40,356 bases of DNA. Origin: JAFGGG01 sp964638895 (GTDB taxonomy: Bacteria; Spirochaetota; Spirochaetia; SZUA-6; RPPD01). The DNA is taken from contig CAZWYY010000038.1 of assembly GCA_964638895.1 (NCBI GenBank), positions 1 through 40,356 of the forward strand, in the 5' to 3' direction. The position numbers and the translations under genes are program-made. Every line of letters begins with the position of its first letter. The stretch's first letter is position 1. Positions 1-8,829 of the stretch are shown here, piece by piece. Under the pieces are notes generated by a model. That model did no database searches. It was not told the DNA's origin and saw only the letters and a list, made by a program, of their open reading frames with translations.

Positions 1-1
1 G

Positions 2-379
2 CTCTCCGTTTTGGAAAACGTGGAGCTGCCCCTCCTCCTGGCGGGCGAATCGCGGACAGCGGCCCGCACGCGCGCCCGGGAAGTCTTGGAACGGCTTGAC
101 ATGGAGTCGATCCTGGGAAAGCTGCCGGAAGAATTGTCGGGGGGACAGGCGCAGCGCGTGGCCGTGGCCCGCGCCTTTGCGGCGCGCCCGCGGCTGATCC
201 TGGCGGACGAGCCGACGGGGCGGCTGGACCACCCGACTGCCCATCGCCTTTTCGACATTGTCCTGGGGGCGCTCGCGGCGGGCGACACCGCGCTGGTGGT
301 CGCCACCCATGATATGGCGATCGCGGAACGTCTGCCGGTGCGATTGCGCCTTTCGCACGGGCGCCTGGAGGCAATATGA
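2..379 (+). CDS. ABC transporter ATP-binding protein, 3' part
   Basis: This is the C-terminal part of an ABC-type ATPase that enters from outside the window; the frame is open from base 2, so the Walker A motif is missing only because of the window edge. Visible motifs are the signature LSGGQAQR, the Walker B and D-loop ILADEPTGRLD, and the switch histidine in VATHD. The DEPTG form and the following permease match the MacB/LolD group of ATPases that work with FtsX-type permeases, acting at the cytoplasmic face of the membrane. The stop overlaps the permease start in ATGATG, so the two are translationally coupled. Substrate unknown. Confidence 0.93.
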   Translation, partial: LSVLENVELPLLLAGESRTAARTRAREVLERLDMESILGKLPEELSGGQAQRVAVARAFAARPRLILADEPTGRLDHPTAHRLFDIVLGALAAGDTALVVATHDMAIAERLPVRLRLSHGRLEAI

Positions 380-3039
380 TGGGACAGATCGCCGAGTGGT
401 TGAAGGGAACTCTGCTGCATCGATTCGGCCGTGTTCTGGGAGCGGCCTTGGGAGTAGCGTTGACGGCCGCTTTCATCACCTCCCTGGGCGCGTTTATGAC
501 GACAAGCGACGCCCAACTGACGCGCAGGGCGATTCGCGACGTGCCGGTGGATTGGCAGGTCCAAATCACCCCCGGTACCGACGCGGCGGTCGTCCATTCC
601 CGGATCGAGTCGACGGCGGCGGTGGGAAACATGGAACGGGTCTCCTACGCTTCCGTGGACGGCTTTCACGCCCGGACGGGCGGCACGGAACAGACTACGG
701 GCACGGGCGAGGCCGTTGGTATCGGTGATCATTATTTTCGAAGTTTCCCGGCGGAACTGCGTTCGCTTTTGGGCGCCACGCATGGAGTGCTGGTCGTCCA
801 ACAATTGGCAGCCAATCTGCACGTGACGGTGGGGGACACGCTCGAGATCCTCCGCGTGGGTTTGCCCCCGGCGTCGGTTCACGTGGACGGCATCGTGGAC
901 ATGCCGTTTGCCGATTCCTTCTTCCAGGCCGTCGGCGTCCCGGCGGGACTCGAGCCGCAGGCCCCACCGGACAATGTGATTATCCTGCCCGAATTCCTCT
1001 GGCAGTCCCTGTTCCATCCGCAGCAGGGCATCCATCCGGATTCGGTGCAAACCCAATTCCACCTGCGTTTGGGCCTTTCGCTCCCCGGCGATCCGACGGC
1101 CGCCTACGACGCAGTAAACCGGGAAGTGAAAAAAGTGGAGGCGAGGATCGCCGGCGCCGGAATCGTCGCCGATAACTTGGGAACCCGACTTCTCGGCGTC
1201 AGGGCCGATTCAATGTACGTGCAAGTGCTTTTCTTATTTCTCGGACTGCCGGGCTTGATTCTGGCCGTCGTCCTGACGTTGGCCGGCGCCGCCTCCGGCG
1301 GCCGGCAACGTGCCGCCGAGCAAGCTCTCCTGCGCACGCGAGGCGCCTCGACCGCTCGTGTACTGCGAATCCAAGCCTCCGAAGCAGTCATTGTGGGCAT
1401 CGGCGGGCTGGTCGTCGGGGCCGCGCTCACGCTGGCCGCCTCGCGCTGGCTGGGAACCGGAGTCCGGGACCTGTTGCGTTACGGGCCGGGTTGGATCGTC
1501 TTCGCTTCCATTGTCGGGCTGCTTCTCTCGCCGGCGGCCGTCGTCATCCCTGCCTGGCGGGAGTCGCGCCGTTCCACGGTGCTATCGGCTCGCCGGATGG
1601 TAAAGCCCTCCTCCACTCCGCTGTGGAGGCGATTGTGGCTGGATGCGATTGTTCTGGCGATCGGCGCCGTAGAGTTTTGGCGGACGGCGAGTACGGACTA
1701 CGCGGTAGTGCTGGCCCCGGAAGGAGTAGCCGCAAGCTCAGTGAATTACGAGGCGTTCATTGCCCCCGTCTGCCTGTGGCTCGGCGGCGTGCTGTTGAGC
1801 GCTCGCTTGTTGGGAGTAGGCCTGAGCCGCGGCCGGCGCGCATTGTCGCGCCTGCTGTCGCCCATCGCCCGATCTTTGTCGGGAGCGGTCGCCGGGTCCC
1901 TCTCGCGCCGGAAAGGCCTGATGACGCAGGGGACCGTCATGGTCGCCCTGGCCGTCGCCTTTGCCGCGTCCACGGCGGTCTTCGACGCGACCTATAACGC
2001 CCAGTCGCGCGTGGACGCCGAGCTCACCAATGGATCCGACGTAACCGTGACCGGAACAACGACCGCGCCGCCGAGCGCGAAACTGGCCGAGCTGCGCTCG
2101 ATTCCCGGCGTCGCGGCCGTCCAACCTATGCAGCACCGCTTCGCCTACGTGGGAAACGATTTGCAGGATTTATTCGGCATTGATCCCCTCACTATCGGGG
2201 AAGCGACGAAAATTTCCAACGCCTTTTTCGCGGGAGGAAACGCGCGGGAGACGCTGGCCGCCCTGACGCGCATGGACGACGGGGTATTGGTATCTGAAGA
2301 AACGCGTGTCACCTACCAGCTCAACCCAGGCGACCCGCTGAACCTGCGCCTCCAGTCGGCGAAAGACCTTCAGTATCACACGGTGAAGTTCCACGTCGTG
2401 GGGGTCGTGCGCGAGTTCCCCACCGCGCCGAAAGACTCTTTTCTGGTCGTCAACTCGTCCTACCTGGTGCGTGAGACGGCCACCGATTCCGCGGAAACGG
2501 TACTTATGCGCGTGATGGGCGATCGGAACGCCGTAGCCCGGCGGGCGCGCGCCGTCGTGGCCGATATTCCGGGAGCTAAAGTAACGGACCTGGGATCGGT
2601 GCAGCGGGCGATCAGTTCCAGTCTGACGGCGGTCAGCCTTCAGGGGTTGACCCGGCTGGAATTGGCATTTGCCGTACTCCTGGCGGCGGGAGCCGCAGGA
2701 CTGATTCTGGGCTTGGGGCTGTTGGAGAGGCAAAAAATGTTCGCCATTCTCAAGGGGCTGGGTGCCGACACCCGGCAACTCGGCGCATTTCTCTGGAGTG
2801 AAGCGCTGTTCATGCTCGTTCCGGGAATCGTCATCGGCGGCCTCCTCGGACTAGGCGTTGCGCAGGTGTTGGTGAAAATGTTGACGGGCATTTTCGATCC
2901 TCCTCCTGAAACCCTCACAATTCCCTGGCTGTATCTCGCGATCCTCTGTATCGCAGCCTTCGCCTCGACGGTTGCCGCGGTCGTGATGTTGAGAATATAC
3001 TCGCGCCGTCGGGTGCTGGAAACTCTGCGGGGTCTGTAG
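376..3039 (+). CDS. FtsX-type ABC transporter permease
   Basis: An 887-residue integral membrane protein coupled to the ATPase before it. One membrane helix lies near residues 18-40, followed by a large extracytoplasmic region (about 45-275), a first FtsX-like bundle (about 280-400), several central helices (about 418-540), a second extracytoplasmic region (about 545-745) and a second FtsX-like bundle (about 750-880). The duplicated FtsX layout is typical of single-chain permeases for export or lipoprotein and peptide handling; the cargo cannot be told. Codon and base use is much richer in G+C than in the following genes, which suggests transfer or a composition boundary. No promoter is visible inside the pair. 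Confidence 0.9.
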   Translation: MMGQIAEWLKGTLLHRFGRVLGAALGVALTAAFITSLGAFMTTSDAQLTRRAIRDVPVDWQVQITPGTDAAVVHSRIESTAAVGNMERVSYASVDGFHARTGGTEQTTGTGEAVGIGDHYFRSFPAELRSLLGATHGVLVVQQLAANLHVTVGDTLEILRVGLPPASVHVDGIVDMPFADSFFQAVGVPAGLEPQAPPDNVIILPEFLWQSLFHPQQGIHPDSVQTQFHLRLGLSLPGDPTAAYDAVNREVKKVEARIAGAGIVADNLGTRLLGVRADSMYVQVLFLFLGLPGLILAVVLTLAGAASGGRQRAAEQALLRTRGASTARVLRIQASEAVIVGIGGLVVGAALTLAASRWLGTGVRDLLRYGPGWIVFASIVGLLLSPAAVVIPAWRESRRSTVLSARRMVKPSSTPLWRRLWLDAIVLAIGAVEFWRTASTDYAVVLAPEGVAASSVNYEAFIAPVCLWLGGVLLSARLLGVGLSRGRRALSRLLSPIARSLSGAVAGSLSRRKGLMTQGTVMVALAVAFAASTAVFDATYNAQSRVDAELTNGSDVTVTGTTTAPPSAKLAELRSIPGVAAVQPMQHRFAYVGNDLQDLFGIDPLTIGEATKISNAFFAGGNARETLAALTRMDDGVLVSEETRVTYQLNPGDPLNLRLQSAKDLQYHTVKFHVVGVVREFPTAPKDSFLVVNSSYLVRETATDSAETVLMRVMGDRNAVARRARAVVADIPGAKVTDLGSVQRAISSSLTAVSLQGLTRLELAFAVLLAAGAAGLILGLGLLERQKMFAILKGLGADTRQLGAFLWSEALFMLVPGIVIGGLLGLGVAQVLVKMLTGIFDPPPETLTIPWLYLAILCIAAFASTVAAVVMLRIYSRRRVLETLRGL

Positions 3040-3390
3040 TGCGGTTCTCGACCGAATGCCGTATTTGTAACGCCGGAAATATCGCCGGAAGCGATAATAT
3101 CATTGTAAAAATCGAAAATATTTTTTCTGATTCAAGCAGTATTTACAGTGAATCCAATATCGAATTTTCCTTTTTCCATAAATACAGTTGTCCACGCTGA
3201 CCCGCCTGTCTTCCGGGTATCGCGGGCAGGCGGCGAACCTGCTTAATGCATTTTATACGATTGCTTTGAGAGTAAAAGCGTGATAAAGGCATTAATCCGG
3301 TAGGCATTATCGAAGCAGCCATATATTCCGGCCTTTGGGACTGATAGAGAGAGAAACCCCTCACCCCACATTGCTGTAATTGTTTTTTGC
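3040..3390. other. Gene-free spacer with composition change
   Basis: About 350 bases with no credible gene. The sequence changes here from the G+C-rich transporter DNA to A+T-rich DNA. A 7-bp inverted repeat (CCGCCTG at 3202-3208, CAGGCGG at 3227-3233) could form a hairpin, but no T-run follows, so I do not call a terminator. The right end leads into the promoter of the LacI-type gene. Confidence 0.6.
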
Positions 3391-3419
3391 TTGACACACA
3401 GGGCAATTTTTTATATATT
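3391..3419 (+). promoter_or_regulatory. Promoter of the LacI-type regulator at 3433
   Basis: A -35 box TTGACA (3391-3396), a 17-bp spacer and a -10 box TATATT (3414-3419). The start codon lies only 13 bases after the -10 box, so the transcript should have a leader of a few bases and no ribosome binding site. Confidence 0.8.
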
Positions 3420-3434
3420 GCAACCGGTTGCAAT
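3417..3434. promoter_or_regulatory. Perfect 18-bp palindromic operator, site 1
   Basis: ATTGCAACCGGTTGCAAT is its own reverse complement and has the central CG and half-site style of LacI-family operators. It overlaps the end of the -10 box, the expected transcription start and the first two bases of the regulator's ATG. A bound repressor would block its own gene. The same 16-bp core recurs at 4461. Confidence 0.85.
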
Positions 3435-4443
3435 GGAAAAGAAAAAATTTCAGACCATAGATGATATTGCGCGTCTGGCCGGGGTTAGCAAATCCACGGT
3501 TTCCCGTGCCCTTAACGATAGCCCCCTGTTAAATGAGCAGACAAAGGAGCGTATCCGCGCCATCGCCAGGGAGCGTAATTTTCAGGTGCATATGCCGGCC
3601 CGCCGCCTGAGTACAAAGCGCAGCAACACGATCGCGTTTATTACCCATGCGCACTGTAGCCTGTTTTCTGTGGCTGACCTTTTCACATTGGAAATTATGA
3701 GCGGTCTAACCGCAGAGCTGCACCAAAACGGGTATGATCTGCTGCTGGTGACGGTGGATCCCAATGATACATCATGGGCTTCTCAGCACATTGATTCGGG
3801 GAAGGCCGACGGGTTTATCCTGATGACCTCTGCCTGCAAACAGGATCACATTAAAAGGCTTACGGAGATGGAGGCGCCGTTCATCGCCTGGGGCGTGCCC
3901 GATCCGAAATACAATTACTGCACGGTTACGGGCGATAATTTCAAGGGCGGGCGCCTGGCCACACAGCACCTGATCGAGCTGGGACGAACACGGATCGCTT
4001 TTCTGGGTGGGCCAAGGGCGGAACCGGAGGTACGGCTTCGGTATCAGGGATATTCTGCAGCACTGAAGGTTGCGGGTGGTTCCACAAATCCCACATTAGC
4101 GGAATACGGCGAATTTTCAGGTGAAGCAGGCGCCGAGGGAATGAGGAAACTGTTGAAGCGTGTCCCTGACCTGGACGCGGTTTTTATAAACAGCGATATA
4201 ATGGCCATCACGGCCTTAAAAATACTGCAGCAGTCGGGGAAACGGGTGCCGGAAGATGTAGCCGTGGTAAGCTACGACAATCTCTCCATCGCCGAACAAT
4301 CCACACCACCGCTTACCACAATCAGTCAAAACGTATACCTGGCAGGCAGGCTTTTGGCGCAAAACTTGCTGCAGTATTTACAGACGGGCGTTGTGACACA
4401 CGTAACCGTACCTATAGAACTGATTAAACGACAGTCGGCCTGA
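3433..4443 (+). CDS. LacI-family transcriptional regulator
   Basis: A 336-residue repressor-type protein. The N-terminal helix-turn-helix and hinge (about residues 8-62, with IARLAGVSKSTVSRALND) is followed by a periplasmic-binding-like ligand domain (about 65-330) with the usual DGFILM, GRLATQHLIELG and DAVFINSDIMA segments. The ligand is unknown, perhaps a sugar. I start at ATG 3433, not at an upstream TTG in the -35 box, because this gives the normal family N-terminus. The start lies inside an 18-bp palindrome, and a second copy precedes the next gene, so it should repress itself and the downstream operon. Confidence 0.93.
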   Translation: MEKKKFQTIDDIARLAGVSKSTVSRALNDSPLLNEQTKERIRAIARERNFQVHMPARRLSTKRSNTIAFITHAHCSLFSVADLFTLEIMSGLTAELHQNGYDLLLVTVDPNDTSWASQHIDSGKADGFILMTSACKQDHIKRLTEMEAPFIAWGVPDPKYNYCTVTGDNFKGGRLATQHLIELGRTRIAFLGGPRAEPEVRLRYQGYSAALKVAGGSTNPTLAEYGEFSGEAGAEGMRKLLKRVPDLDAVFINSDIMAITALKILQQSGKRVPEDVAVVSYDNLSIAEQSTPPLTTISQNVYLAGRLLAQNLLQYLQTGVVTHVTVPIELIKRQSA

Positions 4444-4460
4444 ATTATTTTTTTAATTGT

Positions 4461-4478
4461 TTTGCAACCGGTTGCAAA
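4461..4478. promoter_or_regulatory. Perfect 18-bp palindromic operator, site 2
   Basis: TTTGCAACCGGTTGCAAA shares the 16-bp core TTGCAACCGGTTGCAA with the site at 3417. It lies between the regulator's stop codon and the ribosome binding site of the hydrolase gene. No convincing separate promoter is visible, so a bound repressor may act here as a roadblock or by looping to site 1. Confidence 0.85.
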
Positions 4479-4492
4479 AAGGAGGAGATAAA

Positions 4493-5371
4493 ATGGAACT
4501 TTTAGAGACACGCGGACCATATACCTTTGGTCCCTGGAAGGTTACCCAGATCGTGGAATGGGACGGTGAGTCCTTTCCTTATTCATTATTGTTTCCCGGT
4601 ATTCCCGTCGATGAACTCCGAGCTTCTTTGCCCGCGGGGAATGACGGACGCCTTACGGATACCGGAATGATCATCACCAGTACCCAGCTGTTTGTACTGC
4701 AGGCGGCGGATAATGTTGTTCTGATAGAACAGGGAACCGGGAACGGGAAATCACGCCCGGAAGCACCATATTGGAATCACCAGAACCTTCCATATAAGGA
4801 AACCCTCGCCTCATTAAGTATCAGGCCCGAGGATGTGGATTATGTCTTTTTTTCACATCTTCACAAGGACCACGTGGGCCTGGCGACCACGCGGATCAAT
4901 GATCACTGGAAGCCGACATTTCCCCGGGCCACATATATTCTCAACCGGCGTGAGTGGGATTACTGGAACGGGCTGGGCCCTAAAGACCCGCTCAGACATC
5001 CCTGTATTGAGGACAGCGTGTTTCCCGTGGTGAATGAGGGCCGCGCACGTTTTGTAAGGCACGACGAACTTGTCGGCGGGATCAGGATTCACGAAGCACC
5101 GGGACATACACCGGGATCTCTGTTGTTTGAGGCTGAAGGCTGCGGGCTTTGGTTTATCGGTGATATGCTTCATCATCCGGCCCAGGTTACCCATCCGGAG
5201 TGGCCGTCCGCCGACTTTGATACGGATCCGCTGGAAAATCAGGCGCAACGGCATCGCTATTTCAAGATATTCGCGGAGTCCGGCGCCGGGATCCTGGGCG
5301 TTCATACCGGAAACCTGTTCCGCATTAAAGAAACGCAACACGGGCGCTATAGTATTTGCTACCAAACCTAA
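4493..5371 (+). CDS. Metallo-beta-lactamase-fold hydrolase
   Basis: A 292-residue cytoplasmic protein with the full dinuclear metal set of the family: HLHKDH (H122, H124, D126, H127), H205 in APGHTPGS, D224 in GDMLHH and H271. This pattern fits lactonase or glyoxalase-II-like hydrolases; the substrate cannot be named. ATG 4493 follows a strong AAAAAGGAGG site. It is the first gene after the second operator and is followed at 25 bp by a flavin reductase, so it probably acts in the same induced pathway, for example opening a lactone or thioester. Confidence 0.88.
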   Translation: MELLETRGPYTFGPWKVTQIVEWDGESFPYSLLFPGIPVDELRASLPAGNDGRLTDTGMIITSTQLFVLQAADNVVLIEQGTGNGKSRPEAPYWNHQNLPYKETLASLSIRPEDVDYVFFSHLHKDHVGLATTRINDHWKPTFPRATYILNRREWDYWNGLGPKDPLRHPCIEDSVFPVVNEGRARFVRHDELVGGIRIHEAPGHTPGSLLFEAEGCGLWFIGDMLHHPAQVTHPEWPSADFDTDPLENQAQRHRYFKIFAESGAGILGVHTGNLFRIKETQHGRYSICYQT

Positions 5372-5396
5372 ACCGGTTTTTGTGAAAGGAGAGAAC

Positions 5397-5981
5397 ATGA
5401 AAAAAGCGTTAATTATTAATGGAAGCCCGCACAAAAACGGGCCCACAGCCAAGATACTGTCCATGATCGCCGATATGCTGTCGCAAACCCACAAAACCGA
5501 ACAGGTTCATGCTTATGACTTGCAGATAAAACCCTGCATCGGTTGTTTTAAATGCAGGCCGGACAAAAGCTGTATGTTACCGCAAGACGATGGCCAGCGT
5601 ACGGGCAAAAAGATCACAGAGTCCGATCTGCTGGTTGTGGGCTCTCCCACGTACTGGGGAAATATAACGGCGCCCTTAAAATCGGTGTTTGACAGAAATG
5701 TGATGACCTTTGAGGATTTTTCCGGCGGTACGCCAAAACCCAAAATGACCGGCAAGAAGGCATTTATCGCCGTTACTTCGGGCTCAGGGGTAAAACAGTA
5801 TAAAAAAATTTCTCAAAGCTACGGGGCCGTTCAGGCCATTAAAACCGTACTGCAAAGCGCAGGGTACGAGGTTGTGGGGGTCGTAAACATGTACAGTTCA
5901 TGGGACTTTGACACATACAAAAACAGGGTCGAATCTCGCATTAAAAAGATCTTTAAAAGGAGAAAGGAGTTACTTTCATGA
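5397..5981 (+). CDS. Flavodoxin-fold NAD(P)H-dependent FMN reductase
   Basis: A 194-residue flavodoxin-fold oxidoreductase. It shows the N-terminal FMN phosphate loop INGSPHKNGPT, the PCIGCFKC cysteine motif of iron-sulfur-flavoprotein-like members, and the PTYWGNITAPLKSVFDR segment that binds flavin. ATG 5397 follows AAAGGAGAG. The stop overlaps the next start (ATGA at 5978), so both are translated as a pair. It probably passes electrons from NAD(P)H to the flavodoxin-ferredoxin protein that follows. A paralogue lies at 8260-8829 on the other strand. Confidence 0.88.
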   Translation: MKKALIINGSPHKNGPTAKILSMIADMLSQTHKTEQVHAYDLQIKPCIGCFKCRPDKSCMLPQDDGQRTGKKITESDLLVVGSPTYWGNITAPLKSVFDRNVMTFEDFSGGTPKPKMTGKKAFIAVTSGSGVKQYKKISQSYGAVQAIKTVLQSAGYEVVGVVNMYSSWDFDTYKNRVESRIKKIFKRRKELLS

Positions 5982-6832
5982 AAAAGCCTAATATCGCGGT
6001 GGTGTATTTTTCCGGTACATATGTAACGAAAAGTTATGCCGAAAGCATACACACCCAACTGACGAAAAAAGGCTGTGCAGCGGAGTTGTTCGACATTACT
6101 CCTTTTTCCGCACGCCGCACACCTTTTTCCGTGGAGCCGTTCGACGGTATTATCTTCGGTTTCCCAGTGTACGCGGATTTTGCACCCAGCGTAATCAATG
6201 CATGGCTTCCCACGCTTAAAGGCAATGGTAAACCATGCGCGCTTTTTATTACCTACGGCGGCCGGACCTCCGGTTATGCTCATTACCACACCCTCTCGCT
6301 GCTTCGTCAGGCCGGATTCAACGCGCAGTTTTCAGCGGAATTCCTGGGACGCCATACATTTAACGTTACAGGGTGGAACATGCTGCCCGACCGGCCGAAT
6401 GAGCGCGATTTCAGCATGGCAAGAGAGTTTACCCTTCTTGCCATGGAACGATTCGCCACTCCCGTAACACAGGGATTGTGTCTGCAAAAACCATTCGGGT
6501 ATGATCGTGCCCTGGAAGATCTGCAAAACAATCGACCCACAACGGAACGCAGATGGACAAACCCCATTCGCGCGGGTGAATGCTCGATGTGCGGCTCCTG
6601 CGAGCGCAACTGCCCCACGCAGGCCATAGACCACCGTACAGGCATGTCCGATCCGATCAAGTGCATCGATTGTATGCGCTGCATGTATGACTGTCCGGAC
6701 AAGGCCCTGAAGGCCGACAAGCAGATGGGCGAATACTATCCGACATTTCTGGAGGAATGGGGACTTTCGGATGAGCTTCTATCCCACAAACAAAGCAAAC
6801 TCATCACAGCTCCCTGGCAGGCGGTGGGTTAA
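5978..6832 (+). CDS. EFR1-type flavodoxin-ferredoxin protein
   Basis: A 284-residue two-part electron carrier. The N-terminal half (about 1-160) has a flavodoxin-like fold (VVYFSGTYVTKSYAES, then FGFPVYADFAPS). The C-terminal part (about 195-245) has two 4Fe-4S motifs, CSMCGSCERNCP and CIDCMRCMYDCP. This combination is the EFR1 family, usually found next to anaerobic reductive enzymes. It overlaps the FMN reductase by four bases and presumably receives electrons from it or delivers them to an unknown acceptor. Cytoplasmic. Confidence 0.9.
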   Translation: MKKPNIAVVYFSGTYVTKSYAESIHTQLTKKGCAAELFDITPFSARRTPFSVEPFDGIIFGFPVYADFAPSVINAWLPTLKGNGKPCALFITYGGRTSGYAHYHTLSLLRQAGFNAQFSAEFLGRHTFNVTGWNMLPDRPNERDFSMAREFTLLAMERFATPVTQGLCLQKPFGYDRALEDLQNNRPTTERRWTNPIRAGECSMCGSCERNCPTQAIDHRTGMSDPIKCIDCMRCMYDCPDKALKADKQMGEYYPTFLEEWGLSDELLSHKQSKLITAPWQAVG

Positions 6833-6862
6833 TGGTACATTTTATTGAAAAGGAGAATTGCA

Positions 6863-7408
6863 ATGGAAAAAGATTATATTGCCGAGCAGATCGGTTGGCT
6901 GGACGGGATCTTCACCAATCCCCGAAATCCCGGACTTTTCCCCAATAAAGAACAGGCCGTTATCCAGAGGGAGCTGGCGGAGCGCTGGCCGCGGGAAAAC
7001 CGGCTTGAACTGATAAAGGATATCTACGCAAAATATGGTGAAGAACGGACGCTCGCGGTGATCGACAAGATCATATGGGAAAACTGCAGACTGGACTGGG
7101 AGCAGGCGGGCAGGGAAAAGGATAATTCCCTGGAAAACTTTATAAAAATCCTCTGGGAACCCCTAAAAGAAGAAGGTTTTGAATATTCGTTTGAAAAACA
7201 GGGCAACCGCATGCAGTTCAGGGTAACCAAATGCCCCATGTACGACTTGGCAAAAAAACTCGGCGCCGAAAAATGGATGTACCATCTGCTCTGCCTGACG
7301 GACGAGCCCGCTATAACCGGCTTTAACGACAAAATAAAATTCGAGCGTACCAGGACCTTAATGCAGGGATACGCGGACTGCGATCATTGTTACATCGATC
7401 TTTCATAA
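6863..7408 (+). CDS. L-2-amino-thiazoline-4-carboxylic acid hydrolase family protein
   Basis: A 181-residue soluble protein. The C-terminal features KFERTRTLMQG and CDHCYIDLS resemble the ATC-hydrolase family, named after an enzyme that opens a thiazoline ring on the way to cysteine. Many family members have unknown roles, so the substrate here is open. ATG 6863 follows AAAGGAG. It is the last gene of the LacI-controlled group, 30 bp behind the EFR1 gene, and its end overlaps the convergent methyltransferase by six bases. Confidence 0.72.
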   Translation: MEKDYIAEQIGWLDGIFTNPRNPGLFPNKEQAVIQRELAERWPRENRLELIKDIYAKYGEERTLAVIDKIIWENCRLDWEQAGREKDNSLENFIKILWEPLKEEGFEYSFEKQGNRMQFRVTKCPMYDLAKKLGAEKWMYHLLCLTDEPAITGFNDKIKFERTRTLMQGYADCDHCYIDLS

Positions 7409-8188
7409 CCGGAATATGTTCATTTCGGTTTTATAGGTCATTTTTACGTTATTATGCTGCGCGTGTTGATTGAACAACCCGCGCAGTTTTTCCATTATCA
7501 TCTTATGTTGCGGGGTTCCGGGCGGCGGACAGTATGACGTCGACTCCAGCCTTCCCTTTAATCCCTTAAAATCAAAACTCTGCTCAAAATCGAATACAAC
7601 CTGTTCGATCTCACTGCCGCCGAACAGGTTTTTTAATTCCTGCGTACCGTAGTAGATACTGAGGATCTTTTTGTAATCATTTCCGTACTGCCGTAATAGG
7701 CCTTCATAATCCCGCATAAAACCGGAGCCTGAAAGGTACCGGTTGTTCCAGATCAAAACAATGGAACCGCCCTTCCTTAAAATCCGTTTAAACTCAAGGG
7801 CCGCTTTTTCCGCTTCAAACCAATGAAAGGCCTGGCCCACAACTATCAGGTCAACCCAATGATCAGCGAGCGGAATTGCCTCAGCCGAACCGTCAAAGGA
7901 AATAAATCCCTTGTTTGTCTTGAATATGTTTTCTGCGGCCCGCCGCATCTCCCGGTTGGGTTCAACCGCGCGCACTTCATAACCGTGCTTCAGGAATAGC
8001 TCGGACAGCTTACCGGTCCCTGAGCCTATATCGGCGATTACACTGCTTTTTCGCAGGAATCCGTTCGCTTCCAGGTAGGTGATTACCCCGTCCGGATATC
8101 CCGGCCTGTATTTTACGTAATTGCCGGTGCGCTTCGAAAAACGCTCTTTGGGGTTTAATGATTTTATATTCATTTTTTCAGGAGGCAT
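7403..8188 (-). CDS. Class I SAM-dependent methyltransferase
   Basis: A 261-residue Rossmann-fold methyltransferase. Motif I is VIADIGSGTGKLSELF, the acidic residue after strand 2 is in VRAVEPN, and the post-motif region VDLIVVGQAFHWFEAEKA matches the ubiE/BioC-like Methyltransf_11 group. The acceptor is unknown. The ATG at 8188 is used here; a second ATG at 8173 is equally possible and neither has a strong ribosome binding site. It converges with the redox operon and overlaps it by six bases. Confidence 0.85.
   Translation of the reverse strand: MPPEKMNIKSLNPKERFSKRTGNYVKYRPGYPDGVITYLEANGFLRKSSVIADIGSGTGKLSELFLKHGYEVRAVEPNREMRRAAENIFKTNKGFISFDGSAEAIPLADHWVDLIVVGQAFHWFEAEKAALEFKRILRKGGSIVLIWNNRYLSGSGFMRDYEGLLRQYGNDYKKILSIYYGTQELKNLFGGSEIEQVVFDFEQSFDFKGLKGRLESTSYCPPPGTPQHKMIMEKLRGLFNQHAQHNNVKMTYKTEMNIFRL
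7406..7434 (+). terminator. Weak hairpin at the operon end
   Basis: AACCG (7407-7411) pairs with CGGTT (7426-7430), followed by TTAT. It lies at the stop of the ATC-hydrolase-like gene, inside the end of the convergent methyltransferase gene. The stem is short, so this is only a candidate. Confidence 0.3.
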
Positions 8189-8259
8189 CGGGAACCACCA
8201 GCGGCCGTTCGGTGTTTAACAAGCGTTTTAACTCAGTTGATTCGTTCGGCATATGGCCC

Positions 8260-8829
8260 TCATTCTTCCCGGCTCCGTCCCCAGTCATTTAAATAGGACG
8301 CATAGGCGCTGATTTTCACGCTATTTGCATCAATACAAGCATGATCGTGTATCTGTTCCAAATGAAAATCTTCCAGCATATCGACCTCAAGATGTGAAAA
8401 ATAGTGCCGGATCGCATCAAGAATATACTTGTTTTCGCCTTCCGATTTCCCTGCCCGGATAGAGATACTCACACCGTATTTACCCCGTGGGAAGGCAATG
8501 CCGCCATCACTCGTATTGCAGTATGGGGTGGTTCGGTCAAAGAATACCTTCAACTGGCCGGTGACGTATCCCCAGTACGACGGGGTGGCAATGCATATTA
8601 TGTCGGCCGCGCAAAACTGCCTGTATAATGCCGGGTAATCGTCATCCTGTATACATCGGTGTCTTGTTTTACACGTGCCGCAGCCCAGGCAAAAATTAAT
8701 GTTATAATCCGCTATCTGCTCCTTCACCGCTTCAAATACGGTTTTATCTATCCCGGCGATTATATGGTCGATCAAACGATTTGTATTGCCGTCCCTCCTG
8801 GGGCTGCCGTTTAAAAACAGTATCCTCAT
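8260..8829 (-). CDS. Flavodoxin-family NAD(P)H oxidoreductase
   Basis: A 189-residue flavodoxin-fold protein with the FMN loop FLNGSPRRDGNTNRL, the cysteine motif CLGCGTCKTRHRC and the PSYWGYVTGQLKVFFDR flavin-binding segment. It is a paralogue of the reductase at 5397. I start at the ATG whose first bases overlap the stop of the upstream LOG-type gene (ATGA, 8826-8829), giving MRILFLNGSP. The partner acceptor is not evident. Confidence 0.86.
   Translation of the reverse strand: MRILFLNGSPRRDGNTNRLIDHIIAGIDKTVFEAVKEQIADYNINFCLGCGTCKTRHRCIQDDDYPALYRQFCAADIICIATPSYWGYVTGQLKVFFDRTTPYCNTSDGGIAFPRGKYGVSISIRAGKSEGENKYILDAIRHYFSHLEVDMLEDFHLEQIHDHACIDANSVKISAYASYLNDWGRSREE

Noticed and set aside
3391..3432. 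A longer N-terminus of the first LacI-type protein from a TTG
   Set aside because: The TTG is the -35 box TTGACA, and the added residues do not match the family start.
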